Part shown: positions 1 to 10,106 of the stretch, piece after piece | How the letters are laid out: each line of letters begins with the position of its first letter | Numbering within the stretch: the first letter of the stretch is position 1 | From: Candidatus Bipolaricaulota bacterium | Lineage (GTDB): Bacteria; Bipolaricaulota; Bipolaricaulia; RBG-16-55-9; DRXL01 | Length of the DNA stretch: 64,000 bases | Reading direction: 5' to 3' | Assembly: GCA_025060395.1 (NCBI GenBank) | Contig: JANXCC010000001.1 | Span: forward strand, 248,276 to 312,275 | Made by a program: the position numbers and the translations under genes | Notes under the pieces: model-generated | Databases searched by the model: none | What the model was told of the DNA's origin: nothing | The model's input: only the letters and a program-made list of their open reading frames with translations

Positions 1-2118
1 CGCATCTACGGGCGCGTGCTCGCTCAAGATCTCGTCTTCCTAGGAGAGACGCTGATGAAGCGCGGCGAGATCTTCGACCGCGAGAAGACTCAACGCTTCG
101 GCAATCTCACCGTTGAGCTCTCCCCTAGCGATCCTGCCTTCTTGGACAAGGTTGTAGGCACCAAGGCTGTTGAAGATATTCGCGATCCCAAGACGAATCG
201 CGTGATTGTCGCCCAAGATGAGCTCATTACCCGGGCGCTGGCGGAGAAGCTGCGGGCTCTCGGGATTGCAACCGTGCGAGTTCGCCCGAGAATCGTGATT
301 CGATCTCCTATGCGCTGCACCGTGCGCCGGGGTGTTTGCCAGCTCTGTTACGGCTACGACTTGAGCACCCATCAATTAGTCAAGCTCGGCACGGCTGTAG
401 GAATCATCGCTGCCCAGTCGATTGGCGAGCCGGGCACTCAATTAACCATGAAGACGTTCCACACGGGCGGTGTGGCCGGGATAGATATCACTCAGGGTCT
501 CCCCCGCGCCGAAGAGCTCTTTGAGGCACGCAAGGCGGTGCGCAGCTCCCAAGGCGAGATCGCTCCCATCAGCGGCGTTGTAAGAGAGCTGAAGGAGTCG
601 CCCGAGACTGGACGCTTACAAGCCATCCTCCACGGCGATGAGAGACATCTCCGCGTGCCCAAGGCTCTCTTTGTCCCACCAGGACAGAGCGATGCGGTTC
701 CACTCAGCGCCCTGCTTAACGGCCGCAGCCCACGCCGCGGCTTTGTGCACATCATCGAGACTGAAAAGTTCCGCAAGCTCTATATCCTCGATGAAGACGA
801 TGCGGTCTATACCCTCCCGGAAGGGGTCAAGCCGCTCGTGCGCGACGGTCAGAAAGTGACTAAAGGCGAGCTCCTCGCCGAACCCTTCCATGAGCCCCCG
901 GTCATCTCAACGGTCGACGGCATAGTTGAGGAGATCATCGAGAACGATGAGCGCGCCTTGATCATCAAAGAGCGAGAGACGGGAAACCGCGTACGCTATA
1001 AGCTCCCCTACGGCGCGCGGCGCTCCGTCAACATCGGCGATAAGGTGGTCAAGGGAGAACAGCTCTCCACGGCCTCCAAGCCCATCGAGCTCCGCGCTCC
1101 TTGCGACGGTATCACCCTCGTCACCAAGAACCGGATCGTAGTCTATCAACCTCAGGAGGGCAAGGCCTTCACGCTCACCGAAGATATCGCTGTGCTCAAG
1201 AGCGACGGCGATCGGATCGAGGCCGGGGAGCCGCTGTGTAACCTGGCTCTTAGCGACGAGCTCGTCAAGATCGACGCCGTCACGTCCCTTGATTCCGAAT
1301 TGGTCGAGATCACCTACCATCAAGAAGCTACTGTGGAACTGACTAATCCGCCCGTCGTTAGACCCGGTGACAAGGTCCAGAAGGGCGACCTTCTGTCTAA
1401 GGGCGTGATTTCACCCCACAGACTCCTCAGCATTGCCGGCCCGGATAAGACAAGAATCTATCTCTTGGAAGAGATCCATAAAGTCTACAAGAGCCAAGGG
1501 GTCGACATTAACGACAAGCACATCGAGCTCGTCATCCGCCAGATGCTCAACAACGTGCGGATCGTCGATCCTGGAGACTCGCAGTTCTTACCCAATGAGC
1601 TCATCTTACTAGAAGAGTTCCAGGCGGAGACCAAGCGTCTAGTTGAGGAGAACCGTCAGATTCGGCAGCAGCGCGAAGAGCTCATCGGGGTAACGCTCGC
1701 TGCCCCGGTGACGGACAAGACCGGAGCGATCATTGCTGAGAAGGGCAGCACCGTGACGCGTGAGCTGCTTGATACGGCCCTGAGCGCCGGTGTGACTGAG
1801 CTTGTCTTAGAGCGCGGTAAGGAGAAAGTCATCCAGCGCATCGCTGAGAAGCGCTTGCCCAGCGGCGAGCGTGTCTTGCTACGCATCTCCAAGGCAGCGC
1901 TTGAGACGAAGTCCTGGCTCTCAGCGGCGTCGTTCATGCGCACCACGACGGTGCTAGCCGAAGCGGCGCTCAAAGGAGCTGTAGATAGAATTGAGAGCCT
2001 CAAGCCTGCGGTGATCGTGAGCAAGCGCATTCCTGCGGGAACAGGCTTTAAGCGCTCAGCTCCTGCCCCTGATGGGGGTGCTGCCCAGCAGAAAGCCGCT
2101 GCTGCAGTTGGCGCATAA
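1..2118 (+). CDS. rpoC: RNA polymerase beta' subunit, C-terminal part (5' end outside window)
   Basis: Largest catalytic subunit of RNA polymerase; about 705 C-terminal residues are visible and the frame is open from the first base, so the gene starts outside the window. The second zinc site is recognisable ([18 protein letters not shown], near residues 105-122). It is followed by [20 protein letters not shown], the conserved stretch leading into the trigger-loop region. Near the C-terminus [13 protein letters not shown] and [13 protein letters not shown] match the family's closing segment. Several beta-strand inserts between residues 200 and 500 look like the sandwich-barrel hybrid motifs common in large beta' subunits. 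The 3' end overlaps the convergent rdgB gene by 71 bp. Identity is certain; only the N-terminal part is missing. Confidence 0.98.
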   Translation, partial: RIYGRVLAQDLVFLGETLMKRGEIFDREKTQRFGNLTVELSPSDPAFLDKVVGTKAVEDIRDPKTNRVIVAQDELITRALAEKLRALGIATVRVRPRIVIRSPMRCTVRRGVCQLCYGYDLSTHQLVKLGTAVGIIAAQSIGEPGTQLTMKTFHTGGVAGIDITQGLPRAEELFEARKAVRSSQGEIAPISGVVRELKESPETGRLQAILHGDERHLRVPKALFVPPGQSDAVPLSALLNGRSPRRGFVHIIETEKFRKLYILDEDDAVYTLPEGVKPLVRDGQKVTKGELLAEPFHEPPVISTVDGIVEEIIENDERALIIKERETGNRVRYKLPYGARRSVNIGDKVVKGEQLSTASKPIELRAPCDGITLVTKNRIVVYQPQEGKAFTLTEDIAVLKSDGDRIEAGEPLCNLALSDELVKIDAVTSLDSELVEITYHQEATVELTNPPVVRPGDKVQKGDLLSKGVISPHRLLSIAGPDKTRIYLLEEIHKVYKSQGVDINDKHIELVIRQMLNNVRIVDPGDSQFLPNELILLEEFQAETKRLVEENRQIRQQREELIGVTLAAPVTDKTGAIIAEKGSTVTRELLDTALSAGVTELVLERGKEKVIQRIAEKRLPSGERVLLRISKAALETKSWLSAASFMRTTTVLAEAALKGAVDRIESLKPAVIVSKRIPAGTGFKRSAPAPDGGAAQQKAAAAVGA

Positions 2119-2680
2119 GCCCCTCGAGAGCGCGACGTCGATGACTCATTCTGTTCTTGATCTGGGGGCCAAGCTCGGCGAGCGTCTGTGTATAGCCGTC
2201 GGGGATGAAGATGGGATCGTACCCGAAGCCCGCCGTGCCCCGCGGCGCGTGTGCGATTTGGCCCCATAAAACCCCCTCGCTGAGCAGCTCGTCCCCCGTA
2301 GGCCAGACGAGCACGGCGACGCAGCGAAAGCGCGCTCGTCGATCAGCATTGCTCCCCAGCATACTTAAGAGTTTCTCTATATTCGCGTGATCGTCTTTGT
2401 GCTCCCCCGCAAAGCGTGCCGAGCGCACCCCCGGCGCTCCCCCCAAGGCCAAGACCTCCAGCCCCGAGTCTTCAGCGAGCACGGCGAGACCCGTCTGCGC
2501 ACAGATCTGATGGGCTTTTTTGCGCGCGTTCTCCTCAAAAGTTCGGCCGTCTTCAAGCACCTCAGAGAAGGGATATTCCCAGAATGTCAGGAGCTCTAGG
2601 GCCCCTCCACACAACTCCGAGCAGATTTCTCGGATCTCGCGGATCTTATGGGGGTTCTTTGTGCCAAGCAGCAGACGCAT
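2048..2680 (-). CDS. rdgB: XTP/dITP pyrophosphatase (RdgB/HAM1 family)
   Basis: House-cleaning enzyme that hydrolyses non-canonical purine nucleoside triphosphates (XTP, dITP/ITP) to monophosphate and pyrophosphate, keeping them out of DNA and RNA. 210 residues, close to the usual 195-205. Visible family motifs are the N-terminal [17 protein letters not shown], the acidic [20 protein letters not shown], and [12 protein letters not shown] followed by [11 protein letters not shown]. It is the last gene of a minus-strand run; its ATG abuts the TGA of the ABC ATPase gene upstream, which suggests translational coupling. Its last 23 codons or so overlap the 3' end of rpoC on the other strand. That is unusual but both frames are clearly conserved up to the overlap. 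Confidence 0.95.
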   Translation of the reverse strand: MRLLLGTKNPHKIREIREICSELCGGALELLTFWEYPFSEVLEDGRTFEENARKKAHQICAQTGLAVLAEDSGLEVLALGGAPGVRSARFAGEHKDDHANIEKLLSMLGSNADRRARFRCVAVLVWPTGDELLSEGVLWGQIAHAPRGTAGFGYDPIFIPDGYTQTLAELGPQIKNRMSHRRRALEGLMRQLQQRLSAGQHPHQGQELSA

Positions 2681-3718
2681 TCATCGTCGTTCGGCGATCT
2701 CGACAACACCCCGCAGCTGCAACGTCTTGGAGAAGTGACAGCTTACGAAGTGCTCTCCCCCGATGTCTACAAACGCGGGCTCTTGCTCCTTACAAATGGG
2801 CTGGGCGTAGGGACATCGGGGATGGAAATAGCACCCCGACGGCGGATTGATTGGGCTGGGCACGTCGCCCTTCAAGATAATCCGCTCTCGCTGATAATCG
2901 GGATCGGGCACCGGCACGGCTGAGAGCAGCGCTTCGGTGTAAGGGTGCTTAGGGTTCTGGAAGAGCTCTTCAGTTTCGGCCATCTCCACGATCTTGCCCA
3001 GATACATCACGGCAACGCGGTCGCTGATGTGGCGCACTACGGAGAGATCGTGCGCGATGAACAGATACGTTAATCCGAACTCTTTCTGTAGATCTTCCAA
3101 GAGATTGAGCACCTGGGCTTGAATGGAGACATCCAGGGCCGAGACGGGCTCATCGCAGATGATGAGCTTAGGCCCAAGGGCTAACGCTCGAGCGATCCCG
3201 ATGCGTTGACGCTGGCCGCCCGAGAACTCATGAGGATAGCGCTTCATATACTGGGGATTGAGCCCAACGGCTTCAAGGAGCTCTCGGACGCGGGCCTCGC
3301 GCTCCGCCGGCGTCCCAATCCGATGGACGACCAACGGTTCCCCGATAATATCCCCGATGGTCATTCTTGGATTGAGCGAGCTATAGGGGTCTTGAAAGAT
3401 GATCTGCATCTGCCGACGCAAGGGCTTCATGGCCCTTTGGGAGAGCTTGGCGATGTCTATAGGCTTACCGTCGTTATAGAAGAGAATGCTGCCGGCGGTG
3501 GGGTCGATCAAGCGAAGGATCGTCCGACCGACGGTCGTCTTACCGCATCCAGATTCTCCGACCAAGCCGAGCGTCTCCCCTTCACGGATGAAGAAGCTCA
3601 CCCCGTCGACAGCCTTCACGTGCGCGACGACTCTGCGAAAGACCCCGCGCCGTACGGGAAAGTATTTCTTGAGATCCTTGACCTCGAGCAAAAGCTTTCC
3701 AGCTTGTGATGTGGCCAT
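2681..3718 (-). CDS. Oligopeptide/dipeptide-type ABC transporter ATP-binding protein (OppF/DppF-like)
   Basis: Cytoplasmic ATPase of a peptide/nickel-class (family 5) ABC importer. 345 residues. Walker A is [15 protein letters not shown], the signature is [15 protein letters not shown], and Walker B is [14 protein letters not shown] followed by the switch His in [13 protein letters not shown]. The C-terminal oligopeptide-type extension ([21 protein letters not shown], near 300-325) carries the cysteines that in some members bind an Fe-S cluster. It lies 8 bp downstream of the OppD-like gene, so the two form the usual heterodimer. No permease genes (OppB/OppC) are in the window. The long solute-binding protein at 7569 is a plausible partner but is transcribed separately. 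The substrate cannot be told from sequence. Confidence 0.93.
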   Translation of the reverse strand: MATSQAGKLLLEVKDLKKYFPVRRGVFRRVVAHVKAVDGVSFFIREGETLGLVGESGCGKTTVGRTILRLIDPTAGSILFYNDGKPIDIAKLSQRAMKPLRRQMQIIFQDPYSSLNPRMTIGDIIGEPLVVHRIGTPAEREARVRELLEAVGLNPQYMKRYPHEFSGGQRQRIGIARALALGPKLIICDEPVSALDVSIQAQVLNLLEDLQKEFGLTYLFIAHDLSVVRHISDRVAVMYLGKIVEMAETEELFQNPKHPYTEALLSAVPVPDPDYQRERIILKGDVPSPINPPSGCYFHPRCPYAQPICKEQEPAFVDIGGEHFVSCHFSKTLQLRGVVEIAERR

Positions 3719-3726
3719 AGTTCACC

Positions 3727-4716
3727 TCAGAAGCGAGCCCAGCATGCGACCCTATGCCGAGGGCGTACCTCCTTGAGCTCGGGCATCTGCTCGCGACAGA
3801 TCGCCATCGCCTCAGGGCAGCGCGGCTCAAAGGGACACCCCTTGGGCAGATTGTACGGATCAGGCACCATGCCCTTGATTGGCTTTAAGCGCTCTTTCTT
3901 GCGCGTCAATGCCGGAATCGACTCCATTAGCCCGATCGTATAGGGATGAGTCGGCTGGTGGTAGATCTCTCGGACCGGCGCCTCCTCGACCACCTTGCCC
4001 ATGTACATAATTACGACGTCATCAGCCATCTCCGCGATCACCCCTAAGTTATGGGTGATCATCATCAACGCCATATGGAACTCGCTCTGTAGCTTTCTTA
4101 TGAGATCCAAGATCTGCGCTTGGATGGTGACGTCGAGGGCTGTCGTGGGCTCGTCGGCGATCAAGAGGTGGGGATTGCAACTGAGGGCCATGGCGATCAT
4201 AGCCCTCTGGCGCATTCCCCCTGAGAGCTGATGAGGATATTCATCAATACGTTGTTCCGGCAGGGGGATGCCCACGGCTTTAAGCATCTCGATAGCGCGC
4301 GCGCGGGCCTCGCGCTTGCTTACTTTCTGATGGAGGATGATCGCCTCCATGATCTGATTCCCAATCGTGTAGACGGGATTGAGCGAGGTCATGGGCTCTT
4401 GGAAGATCATGGCGATCTCGTTGCCCCGGATCTCGCGGTATTGTTTGCCCTTGGGATCGAGCTTGGTCAAATCGATCTCCTGGCCGTTGCGATGATAGAT
4501 GATTGAACCCCCGACGATCTTGCCCGGAGGCATCGGCACTAAGCCCATGATCGAGAGGGCGGTGACAGATTTGCCACAGCCAGATTCGCCTACAACTCCG
4601 AGCGTCTTCTGCTTCTCGATAGAGAAGCTGACGCCATCGACAGCCTTGACCACCCCGTCTTCGGTGTAGAAGTATGTCTTGAGATCCCGCAGCTCTATAA
4701 GCTTATTATTGGCCAT
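3727..4716 (-). CDS. Oligopeptide/dipeptide-type ABC transporter ATP-binding protein (OppD/DppD-like)
   Basis: Second ATPase of the same family-5 importer. 329 residues. Walker A is [17 protein letters not shown], the signature is [15 protein letters not shown], and Walker B is [19 protein letters not shown] with the switch His in [13 protein letters not shown]. The LSGGM form of the signature and the C-terminal [22 protein letters not shown] region are typical of the D subunit. The gene begins 9 bp after the secG stop and is followed 8 bp later by the F-type ATPase, so all three should share one transcript. As with its partner, the membrane subunits are encoded elsewhere. Confidence 0.93.
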   Translation of the reverse strand: MANNKLIELRDLKTYFYTEDGVVKAVDGVSFSIEKQKTLGVVGESGCGKSVTALSIMGLVPMPPGKIVGGSIIYHRNGQEIDLTKLDPKGKQYREIRGNEIAMIFQEPMTSLNPVYTIGNQIMEAIILHQKVSKREARARAIEMLKAVGIPLPEQRIDEYPHQLSGGMRQRAMIAMALSCNPHLLIADEPTTALDVTIQAQILDLIRKLQSEFHMALMMITHNLGVIAEMADDVVIMYMGKVVEEAPVREIYHQPTHPYTIGLMESIPALTRKKERLKPIKGMVPDPYNLPKGCPFEPRCPEAMAICREQMPELKEVRPRHRVACWARF

Positions 4717-4725
4717 AGGAGCTCC

Positions 4726-4974
4726 CTAGCGCGAGGCAAAATACGAGAGCAAGAACGCCAGCACCATGAAGGCGAAGGCCAGCCATGTGGTAGCGGTGCG
4801 TTTGGGATCGGCCTCCTCTTCGCGGCCGAAGACCGTATATGTCGATCCAGCGCCAAAGGCCCCGCCTAGCCCCGCATGCCTGCTCATCTGCAACAGAATG
4901 ATCCCGATCAACGCTATGCTAACCAAGACAAAGAGCACTTTAAGGGGGATGTCTAAGGCCCTGAGTATGTCCAT
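4726..4974 (-). CDS. secG: Preprotein translocase subunit SecG
   Basis: Small inner-membrane subunit of the SecYEG channel that assists SecA-driven export. 82 residues, a normal length. Two hydrophobic segments (about residues 10-30 and 60-80) flank the conserved LLQMSRHAGLGGAFGAGSTY and VFGREEEADPKRTATTWLA, matching the family's LLQ...GLGGAFG...TVFG...L-K-T pattern. It sits inside the minus-strand operon between the M50 protease and the OppD-like ATPase. A working Sec channel is relevant here because nearly all proteins of the 12-44 kb block carry Sec-type signal peptides. Confidence 0.93.
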   Translation of the reverse strand: MDILRALDIPLKVLFVLVSIALIGIILLQMSRHAGLGGAFGAGSTYTVFGREEEADPKRTATTWLAFAFMVLAFLLSYFASR

Positions 4975-5026
4975 AATCTCTGCGATCGACCTCGCTCCCT
5001 ACAGTATACAAAATTGGGGAAATTCT

Positions 5027-5656
5027 TCAACTGAACCGTCCTCCCAAGAGCAGGTCTTGCATCCAAGAGACGATGGGCAGCAGCAGATGCTCGAACACAC
5101 CAGCATACAGCAAAAGAAAGATGATGACAAACCCAAAGGGTTCCAAGAGCAAGAGAACGCGCTTGCCCCTCTCCGGCAGGAGATACAATAAGACACGCGA
5201 GCCGTCCAGCGGCGGCACCGGGATCAGATTGAAGACAGCTAAGAGAATATTAATCACTACGAAATATCTAACGAAGGCCGACAGCACCACAGGGAGATCC
5301 ATCAGATGCCAGAGCCCTGCTCCGACCCCAGCCCAGAGCAAATTGATCGCTGGCCCGGCAAGAGCCACAAGCATCATCCCCTGATAGGGATGCCGAAAGT
5401 AAATGGGATTGATGGGGACAGGCTTAGCATAGCCAAAGATCGGAAGGCGTAAGACAGCCAACAGCAACGGCAAGATCACTGTACCTATGGGATCTATATG
5501 AGCTAAGGGGTTGAGCGTCAAGCGTCCGGCATCACGCGCGGTGGGATCGCCTAAGGCATAAGCGACTCGCCCATGCGCATACTCGTGAAAGACGACGGCT
5601 ATCAAGAACGCCCCTAACGCCATCGCAAACTCTAGGATCATTTCTAACGGCATCAC
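5027..5656 (-). CDS. Site-2 protease family (M50) membrane metalloprotease
   Basis: Multi-pass membrane zinc protease of the compact M50 group. 209 residues. The zinc-binding HExxH is seen in VVFHEYAHGRVAYALGD near residues 23-39, with the third ligand region in NLIPVPPLDGSRVLLYLLPE (the x-P-x-D-G motif) near 140-160. Four to six hydrophobic stretches cover most of the chain. Its start overlaps the stop of the NFACT gene by 4 bp, indicating translational coupling. Substrates of this short subgroup are generally unknown; cleavage of membrane-anchored proteins is a family-level inference. Confidence 0.9.
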   Translation of the reverse strand: MMPLEMILEFAMALGAFLIAVVFHEYAHGRVAYALGDPTARDAGRLTLNPLAHIDPIGTVILPLLLAVLRLPIFGYAKPVPINPIYFRHPYQGMMLVALAGPAINLLWAGVGAGLWHLMDLPVVLSAFVRYFVVINILLAVFNLIPVPPLDGSRVLLYLLPERGKRVLLLLEPFGFVIIFLLLYAGVFEHLLLPIVSWMQDLLLGGRFS

Positions 5657-7338
5657 ACCTCTCCTTTGGGGGTCACCAGCAACGTCCCTTCTTCTTGTGT
5701 TACAAACACGAGTCCAGGACGTCCACCCTTGCGCAAATACTTCACTCGAGTATAACTGACCGGGACCTTCTTTGCATCTCGACCCTTGGAATAGTACGCC
5801 GCGAGCTGGGCAGCTTGCTCGAGGACCTCGCGGGGGATCTCGCGCTGGGTGGGATTTTTCACAATAACGTGCGCCCCAGGGCGCTCCCGCGCATGGAGCC
5901 AGTAGTCCTCCCGAGAGGCTTGGCGCACTAGCTCGTCGTTCTGCCTGCTCGACCGTCCTACCAAGACCCGATAGCCACGGATGAGAAACTCTCGCGGGCC
6001 CAGTGCCTGTGAAGACTCAGGACGCGAGCGCTCTCGAGGCAGATACCCCTCAGCCCTCAGGTCCTCTTGAATCTCGACGAGCTCGGCGTCACTTGTGGCA
6101 TGCTCTAGAGAGATCTCGACGCTCTCTAGATACTCAAGCTCTTGCCGGAGCTCTTCTAGGCGCTTTGCCAATTTCTCTTGAGCACGCTTGAGCTTCTTAT
6201 AGCGCTCGAACTTCTGCTGCGCGTTCTCCACGGGGGTGAGAGCTGGGTCGAGTTTGATAGTCTTGCGCGTCCCGTCAAAGTCCTCAAGCTCGATTTCATT
6301 TAAGCCCTTCTGCAGCTCTGCCAAATGAGCGAACAGCAGCTCGCCTTCCCGCTTGAAACGCTCATAGTCTTTGGCTTTTGTGAGGTCCTGGGTGACGCGC
6401 TCGAGGGCTATGCGCTTCTTCGTAATCTGTTGGCTTACGAGCTCCTGGAGCTCGCGTTTCTTGTGAGCGACGCTGCGCTCTTGAGGGGAGCAGAACTCAT
6501 CGAGCGCCTGGGAGAGCGTAGGGTAGCTCTTACAGCGCAAGTGCTCATAGAGCTTCAATGGCAGCGGGGCGACATCGACGGGCTTGTCGCCGTCAAAATA
6601 CACGCATGGGGAGGGGTGGTGGAGCACGTTGGCCCAAAGTTGGCGCGTCGCGTCCCAGAGCGCCAGGCGCTGTTCGGTTGTTAGCATTGAGACGGGGTGG
6701 GCCGGATCGAGCCCAGCGCGCAAGGCGATCTCTTTGGCTAAGCGCGGGCCGATCCCACCCACGACTTGCAAGAGCGCGTGGGCTACTGCTTCACTGCCTT
6801 CTAAGTGCTCCAAGAACTCTTCTTGGGTCATCGTGCGGGGATCGAGTTTGGCTTGGCTTGGTGGACCTTGATAGATCTCGCCAGGACGAAAGGAGCGCTG
6901 CCCTACTTCGAGCTTGAGTGCCCCGAGGATTCTCTCTTTATGCAGGAGAATGACGTTCGCTTGCTTGCCTAAAAGCTCGGTTCTCAGTGTATAGTCCTCG
7001 CCGTGTCGGATGCGCAGGTCGAGAATACGCTCGAGATCGGGTTGGCTCACTTCGACGATAATCCCGTTGCGCAGATATTTGCGCAGCAGCATACAGAACG
7101 CTGAGGGCTGGGGTGGGTTGGCCAGGCGAGCTCGCGTCACTTGGATGCGAGGGTTCTCCTCGGTCTCGATCAACACTATCTGCTCTTGCCCAGCCCAGAG
7201 TTCCAGAGTGATCACGCTGGGCTGAGGATGATAGATTCTCTGGACACGGCTGCCTACAAGCCTGCCCAGCTCTGCAGTTAGTGTGGCTATCGTCAATCCG
7301 TCTAGGTGCACCTTCACTTGATAGGTGTTGCTATCCAT
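5653..7338 (-). CDS. rqcH: NFACT family ribosome quality-control protein (RqcH-like)
   Basis: NFACT proteins bind stalled 50S subunits and, in bacterial RqcH, recruit alanyl-tRNA to add C-terminal Ala tails that mark nascent chains for degradation. About 561 residues from the chosen ATG. The N-terminal NFACT domain begins DGLTIATLTAELGRLVGSRV, a charged coiled-coil lies around residues 290-400, and the NFACT-R domain includes SREDYWLHARERPGAHVIVK near 470. An ATG 51 bp upstream (7389) is in frame, but the conserved domain starts at MDSNTYQVKVHLDG, so 7338 is preferred. Oddity: the motif that is usually D-R is E103-R104 here (DLERIL). First gene of the minus-strand operon. Confidence 0.88.
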   Translation of the reverse strand: MDSNTYQVKVHLDGLTIATLTAELGRLVGSRVQRIYHPQPSVITLELWAGQEQIVLIETEENPRIQVTRARLANPPQPSAFCMLLRKYLRNGIIVEVSQPDLERILDLRIRHGEDYTLRTELLGKQANVILLHKERILGALKLEVGQRSFRPGEIYQGPPSQAKLDPRTMTQEEFLEHLEGSEAVAHALLQVVGGIGPRLAKEIALRAGLDPAHPVSMLTTEQRLALWDATRQLWANVLHHPSPCVYFDGDKPVDVAPLPLKLYEHLRCKSYPTLSQALDEFCSPQERSVAHKKRELQELVSQQITKKRIALERVTQDLTKAKDYERFKREGELLFAHLAELQKGLNEIELEDFDGTRKTIKLDPALTPVENAQQKFERYKKLKRAQEKLAKRLEELRQELEYLESVEISLEHATSDAELVEIQEDLRAEGYLPRERSRPESSQALGPREFLIRGYRVLVGRSSRQNDELVRQASREDYWLHARERPGAHVIVKNPTQREIPREVLEQAAQLAAYYSKGRDAKKVPVSYTRVKYLRKGGRPGLVFVTQEEGTLLVTPKGEV

Positions 7339-7431
7339 GATAAAATGTAGAGCAAGATCAGAAAAAGCCCATATGGAGCGCAAATCCAAAGAAAGATCAG
7401 CTTAAGATGTCATTCTACTGCTAGGGCCGTG

Positions 7432-7437
7432 TATAAT
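7432..7437 (+). promoter_or_regulatory. -10 box of the solute-binding protein gene
   Basis: TATAAT lies in GTATAATTAT, about 130 bp before the start codon. No good -35 hexamer or CRP-type palindrome is seen at the usual distance. The transcribed leader contains a small inverted repeat, GACTGGT/ACCAGTC (7506-7512 and 7522-7528), and the ribosome-binding site AAGGAGG near 7548. The spacer between this gene and rqcH is divergent, so both promoters must lie in 7339-7568. Confidence 0.45.
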
Positions 7438-7568
7438 TATATCTAAGAAAGGAGGGATCCGCCGGGGGAAGGCCAGAGAATCGAGTGCCGTTATACTTAC
7501 ATCTTGACTGGTCTCGCGCGAACCAGTCGGAATAATTCTCTTACGCAAGGAGGTACCATAAGAGAGCC

Positions 7569-10028
7569 ATGAAGAAAGCGCTAGTGTTACTGCTTGTCGT
7601 TGCTGTGTTTATTCCCGCGGTAGCGTTCACGGGATGGGCTCAGCCCAAGTGTATCCCTCAATGTTCGGAGAATCCCAAGGTGATGGACCGCGAGCCTCTT
7701 GAAGCCTCGGCAGAGTTCAAGGGGGGTCAAGTTCAAGCTGGAGGCCTCAAGCCTATCGAGCTTGAACCCAACCAAGAAGTGACCTTTGGCTTGCCTCAAG
7801 GGACCAAGCAGGTCTCCATCACCGCTGGTGAGGGCGATCTCAGTTATAGACTGACGAAGGTCGTCGGTATAGGCGCTCGCGCTACCCGCACGGAGATCAC
7901 CTCCGGTACTGTGGCGGCCAAGCAGACCGTTACTGTGGATGTTCCTGCCTTCGACCGCGCCAAGCAAGAGTCTATCGAAATTACGATCACCGCTGGGACG
8001 AAGAAGACATCCGTGACCTTGGCCTTCGTCGGTGCTCCTGCCGACGAGACAGTGCTCCCCCGGGTAGCTGTCGAGCTGGAGATTGCTAACCAAGGCCCTG
8101 CCGATGTCAACTATGAAGTGAAAGACGCACTGAATAGAACAGTCAAGAACGCGGGCAGGGATGTGAAGGGCACCGTCAAGGCCGGCGAGAAGGCCGTTGT
8201 GGGAATCGAAGAGAGCCTTGGGCCTAATCGTATCTTGCAGATCAGCACCAAGGGCGATGCCAAGGTCGACGTCAAGATCTTCTTCGAGCAGATCCCACAA
8301 GCTGCTGAGCTCTATAAGGGCATCTATGCCACCACAATGATCGCCCGACCGCGCACCCTCAACCCTATCACTGCAACCGATACTGCTAGTACAGCGATCA
8401 CCGATAGGCTCCATGACACATTGCTGGATGGGCCGGTGGGCGCGGAGACGGGCGCCATCGCGGAAGCATTTGAGGTGACCCCAGATCGCAAGACCGTCAC
8501 CTACACCTTGCGCAAGGGTGTCAAGTTCTCTGACGGCACGCCAATCACATCTGAAGATGTGCGCTTCACGTTTGAGAACCTGATCTACCCCACTGATATT
8601 GCCACGAGCGTCCGCGATATCCTCTACTGCGCAGGGGGCAAGGATCTCCCCAAGATACGAGTAATCGATGAGCGCAAGATCAGCTTTACTTGCGATAACC
8701 CGGCTAGCAACGTGCCGTTCCCCAATACTGGGTTTGTAGAGATCCTCTCTAAGAAGAATATCTTGAAGCTTGCCCCCAATGTCGAGAGGAGCCCCAAGGA
8801 CTTCAACAACGTCTACGGGGTTGCCACCAAGCCCGAGGACATCGTGGGCGCGGGGCCGTTCAAGCTCTCCAAGATCGACCCGAACACGGTCGCAGAGTTC
8901 GTGCGTAACCCCTATACGTTCCGTGTGGACGAGAAGGGGAACCAGATGCCCTATATCGGTGGGATCCGTATCTTGATCGCTCCCACGCAGGGGCTAGAGC
9001 TGGCGTTGCAGCAGTTCCGCAACGGCCAGACGGACTTCCTCAGCCCGCGCCCAGCGGATATCGCCATCTTGCAGTCGGACAAGGCTGCGGGACGGCTGCC
9101 CATCAATGACGACATCGACTCTGGGCAGTCGGCGGGTGGCACGGAGTTCTGGGTTGTCAGCTGGACAGCCAAGAACCCCACGCTGCGTGCAGCCTTTGCC
9201 AACAAGCAGGTCCGCAAGGCCTTCTCCCACGCGACAGACCGCGCTAGCGTCGTGAAGAACATCCGGCTGGGTCTGGGTCAGGAGCTCTATGGCCACCTCA
9301 ACCCCTCCAGCCCGTACTTCATCGAGCGACCAGGACAAAAGAAGGAGGTCCTCGATAGGTGGGAGAGGGTCAAGGCGCGCTTTGACCTGAAGAAGGCCGC
9401 CGAGATCTTGGACAGCCTTGGGATCAGGGACACCACTGGTGATGGTATCCGCGATGTCCCGGCAAACTTCAGAAACGACTTCGGCCCGCAGAACAACCCT
9501 GCTGGACCGCTGAAGTTTGAACTGAACACCAACGTCGGCAACACCTTGCGCGAGGAGATGATCAAGCTCATCGCCTCTGATCTTAAGAAGATCGGCGTTG
9601 AGGTGACTGCGGTACCAAAGGACTTTGCGGCGTTGGTGGACCAGCTGACTGTGGGTGATTATGAGGCGATCTTGATCGGGTTGACCGGCGGGATCTTTCC
9701 GCAGTTTGGCGCGAACGTCTACACCTGCGGTGGCAACCTCCACTTCTGGAACGTCAACGCTGGGGCCAACTGCGAGAACGCCACAGAAGACGAGAAGAAG
9801 CTAGATGAGCTGTACAAGCGCGGTCTAGCCGAGACTGATGAGGCGAAGCTCCGCGAGATCTGGGATGAGGCACAGATTGTCTTCACTGATGCCCAGATGT
9901 ACATCTCGATCTCGGTGGGCAACGCCTTGGCAGCCTTCCGCACGGACACGATCCGCAATCACGCGCGTGCTCCGTTGGCGAATCAGCTGTGGCTCTTCTG
10001 CAAGGGTGGGCGCTGCCGCGGTGGGTAA
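7569..10028 (+). CDS. ABC transporter substrate-binding protein, family 5 (SBP_bac_5), with long N-terminal extension
   Basis: Periplasmic or surface binding protein of a peptide/nickel-class importer. 819 residues, against about 520-600 for typical members. A Sec signal peptide (MKKALVLLLVVAVFIPAVAF) is followed by about 220 residues of beta-rich sequence of unknown type. The family-5 fold then starts near residue 245 (ARPRTLNPITATDTAST), with YTLRKGVKFSDGTPITSEDV as the clearest family motif. The C-terminal third (KLIASDLKKIGVEVTAVP, QIVFTDAQMYISISVGN) is also typical. Start choice rests on AAGGAGG about 15 nt upstream. A strong terminator follows at 10050. The OppD/F-like ATPases at 2681-4716 are likely partners. 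Ligand unknown. Confidence 0.9.
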   Translation: MKKALVLLLVVAVFIPAVAFTGWAQPKCIPQCSENPKVMDREPLEASAEFKGGQVQAGGLKPIELEPNQEVTFGLPQGTKQVSITAGEGDLSYRLTKVVGIGARATRTEITSGTVAAKQTVTVDVPAFDRAKQESIEITITAGTKKTSVTLAFVGAPADETVLPRVAVELEIANQGPADVNYEVKDALNRTVKNAGRDVKGTVKAGEKAVVGIEESLGPNRILQISTKGDAKVDVKIFFEQIPQAAELYKGIYATTMIARPRTLNPITATDTASTAITDRLHDTLLDGPVGAETGAIAEAFEVTPDRKTVTYTLRKGVKFSDGTPITSEDVRFTFENLIYPTDIATSVRDILYCAGGKDLPKIRVIDERKISFTCDNPASNVPFPNTGFVEILSKKNILKLAPNVERSPKDFNNVYGVATKPEDIVGAGPFKLSKIDPNTVAEFVRNPYTFRVDEKGNQMPYIGGIRILIAPTQGLELALQQFRNGQTDFLSPRPADIAILQSDKAAGRLPINDDIDSGQSAGGTEFWVVSWTAKNPTLRAAFANKQVRKAFSHATDRASVVKNIRLGLGQELYGHLNPSSPYFIERPGQKKEVLDRWERVKARFDLKKAAEILDSLGIRDTTGDGIRDVPANFRNDFGPQNNPAGPLKFELNTNVGNTLREEMIKLIASDLKKIGVEVTAVPKDFAALVDQLTVGDYEAILIGLTGGIFPQFGANVYTCGGNLHFWNVNAGANCENATEDEKKLDELYKRGLAETDEAKLREIWDEAQIVFTDAQMYISISVGNALAAFRTDTIRNHARAPLANQLWLFCKGGRCRGG

Positions 10029-10049
10029 CGCCTAAGAGAGCAGATTGGT

Positions 10050-10090
10050 GCGAGGGTGCGAGGGTGACCTCGCGCCCTCGCTTGTTTTTT
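10050..10090 (+). terminator. Intrinsic terminator of the solute-binding protein gene
   Basis: A 14-bp stem (10050-10063 with 10068-10081, one G-T pair) with a GTGA loop is followed by TTGTTTTTT. It lies 22 bp after the stop codon and insulates the origin region to its right. Confidence 0.93.
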
Positions 10091-10106
10091 GGTGCTGCTG
10101 ACAGTA

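Noticed and set aside
7480..7540. GTG-started 16-codon leader peptide before the solute-binding protein
   Set aside because: No ribosome-binding site at a suitable distance and no attenuator-like T tail after the small hairpin at 7506-7528.
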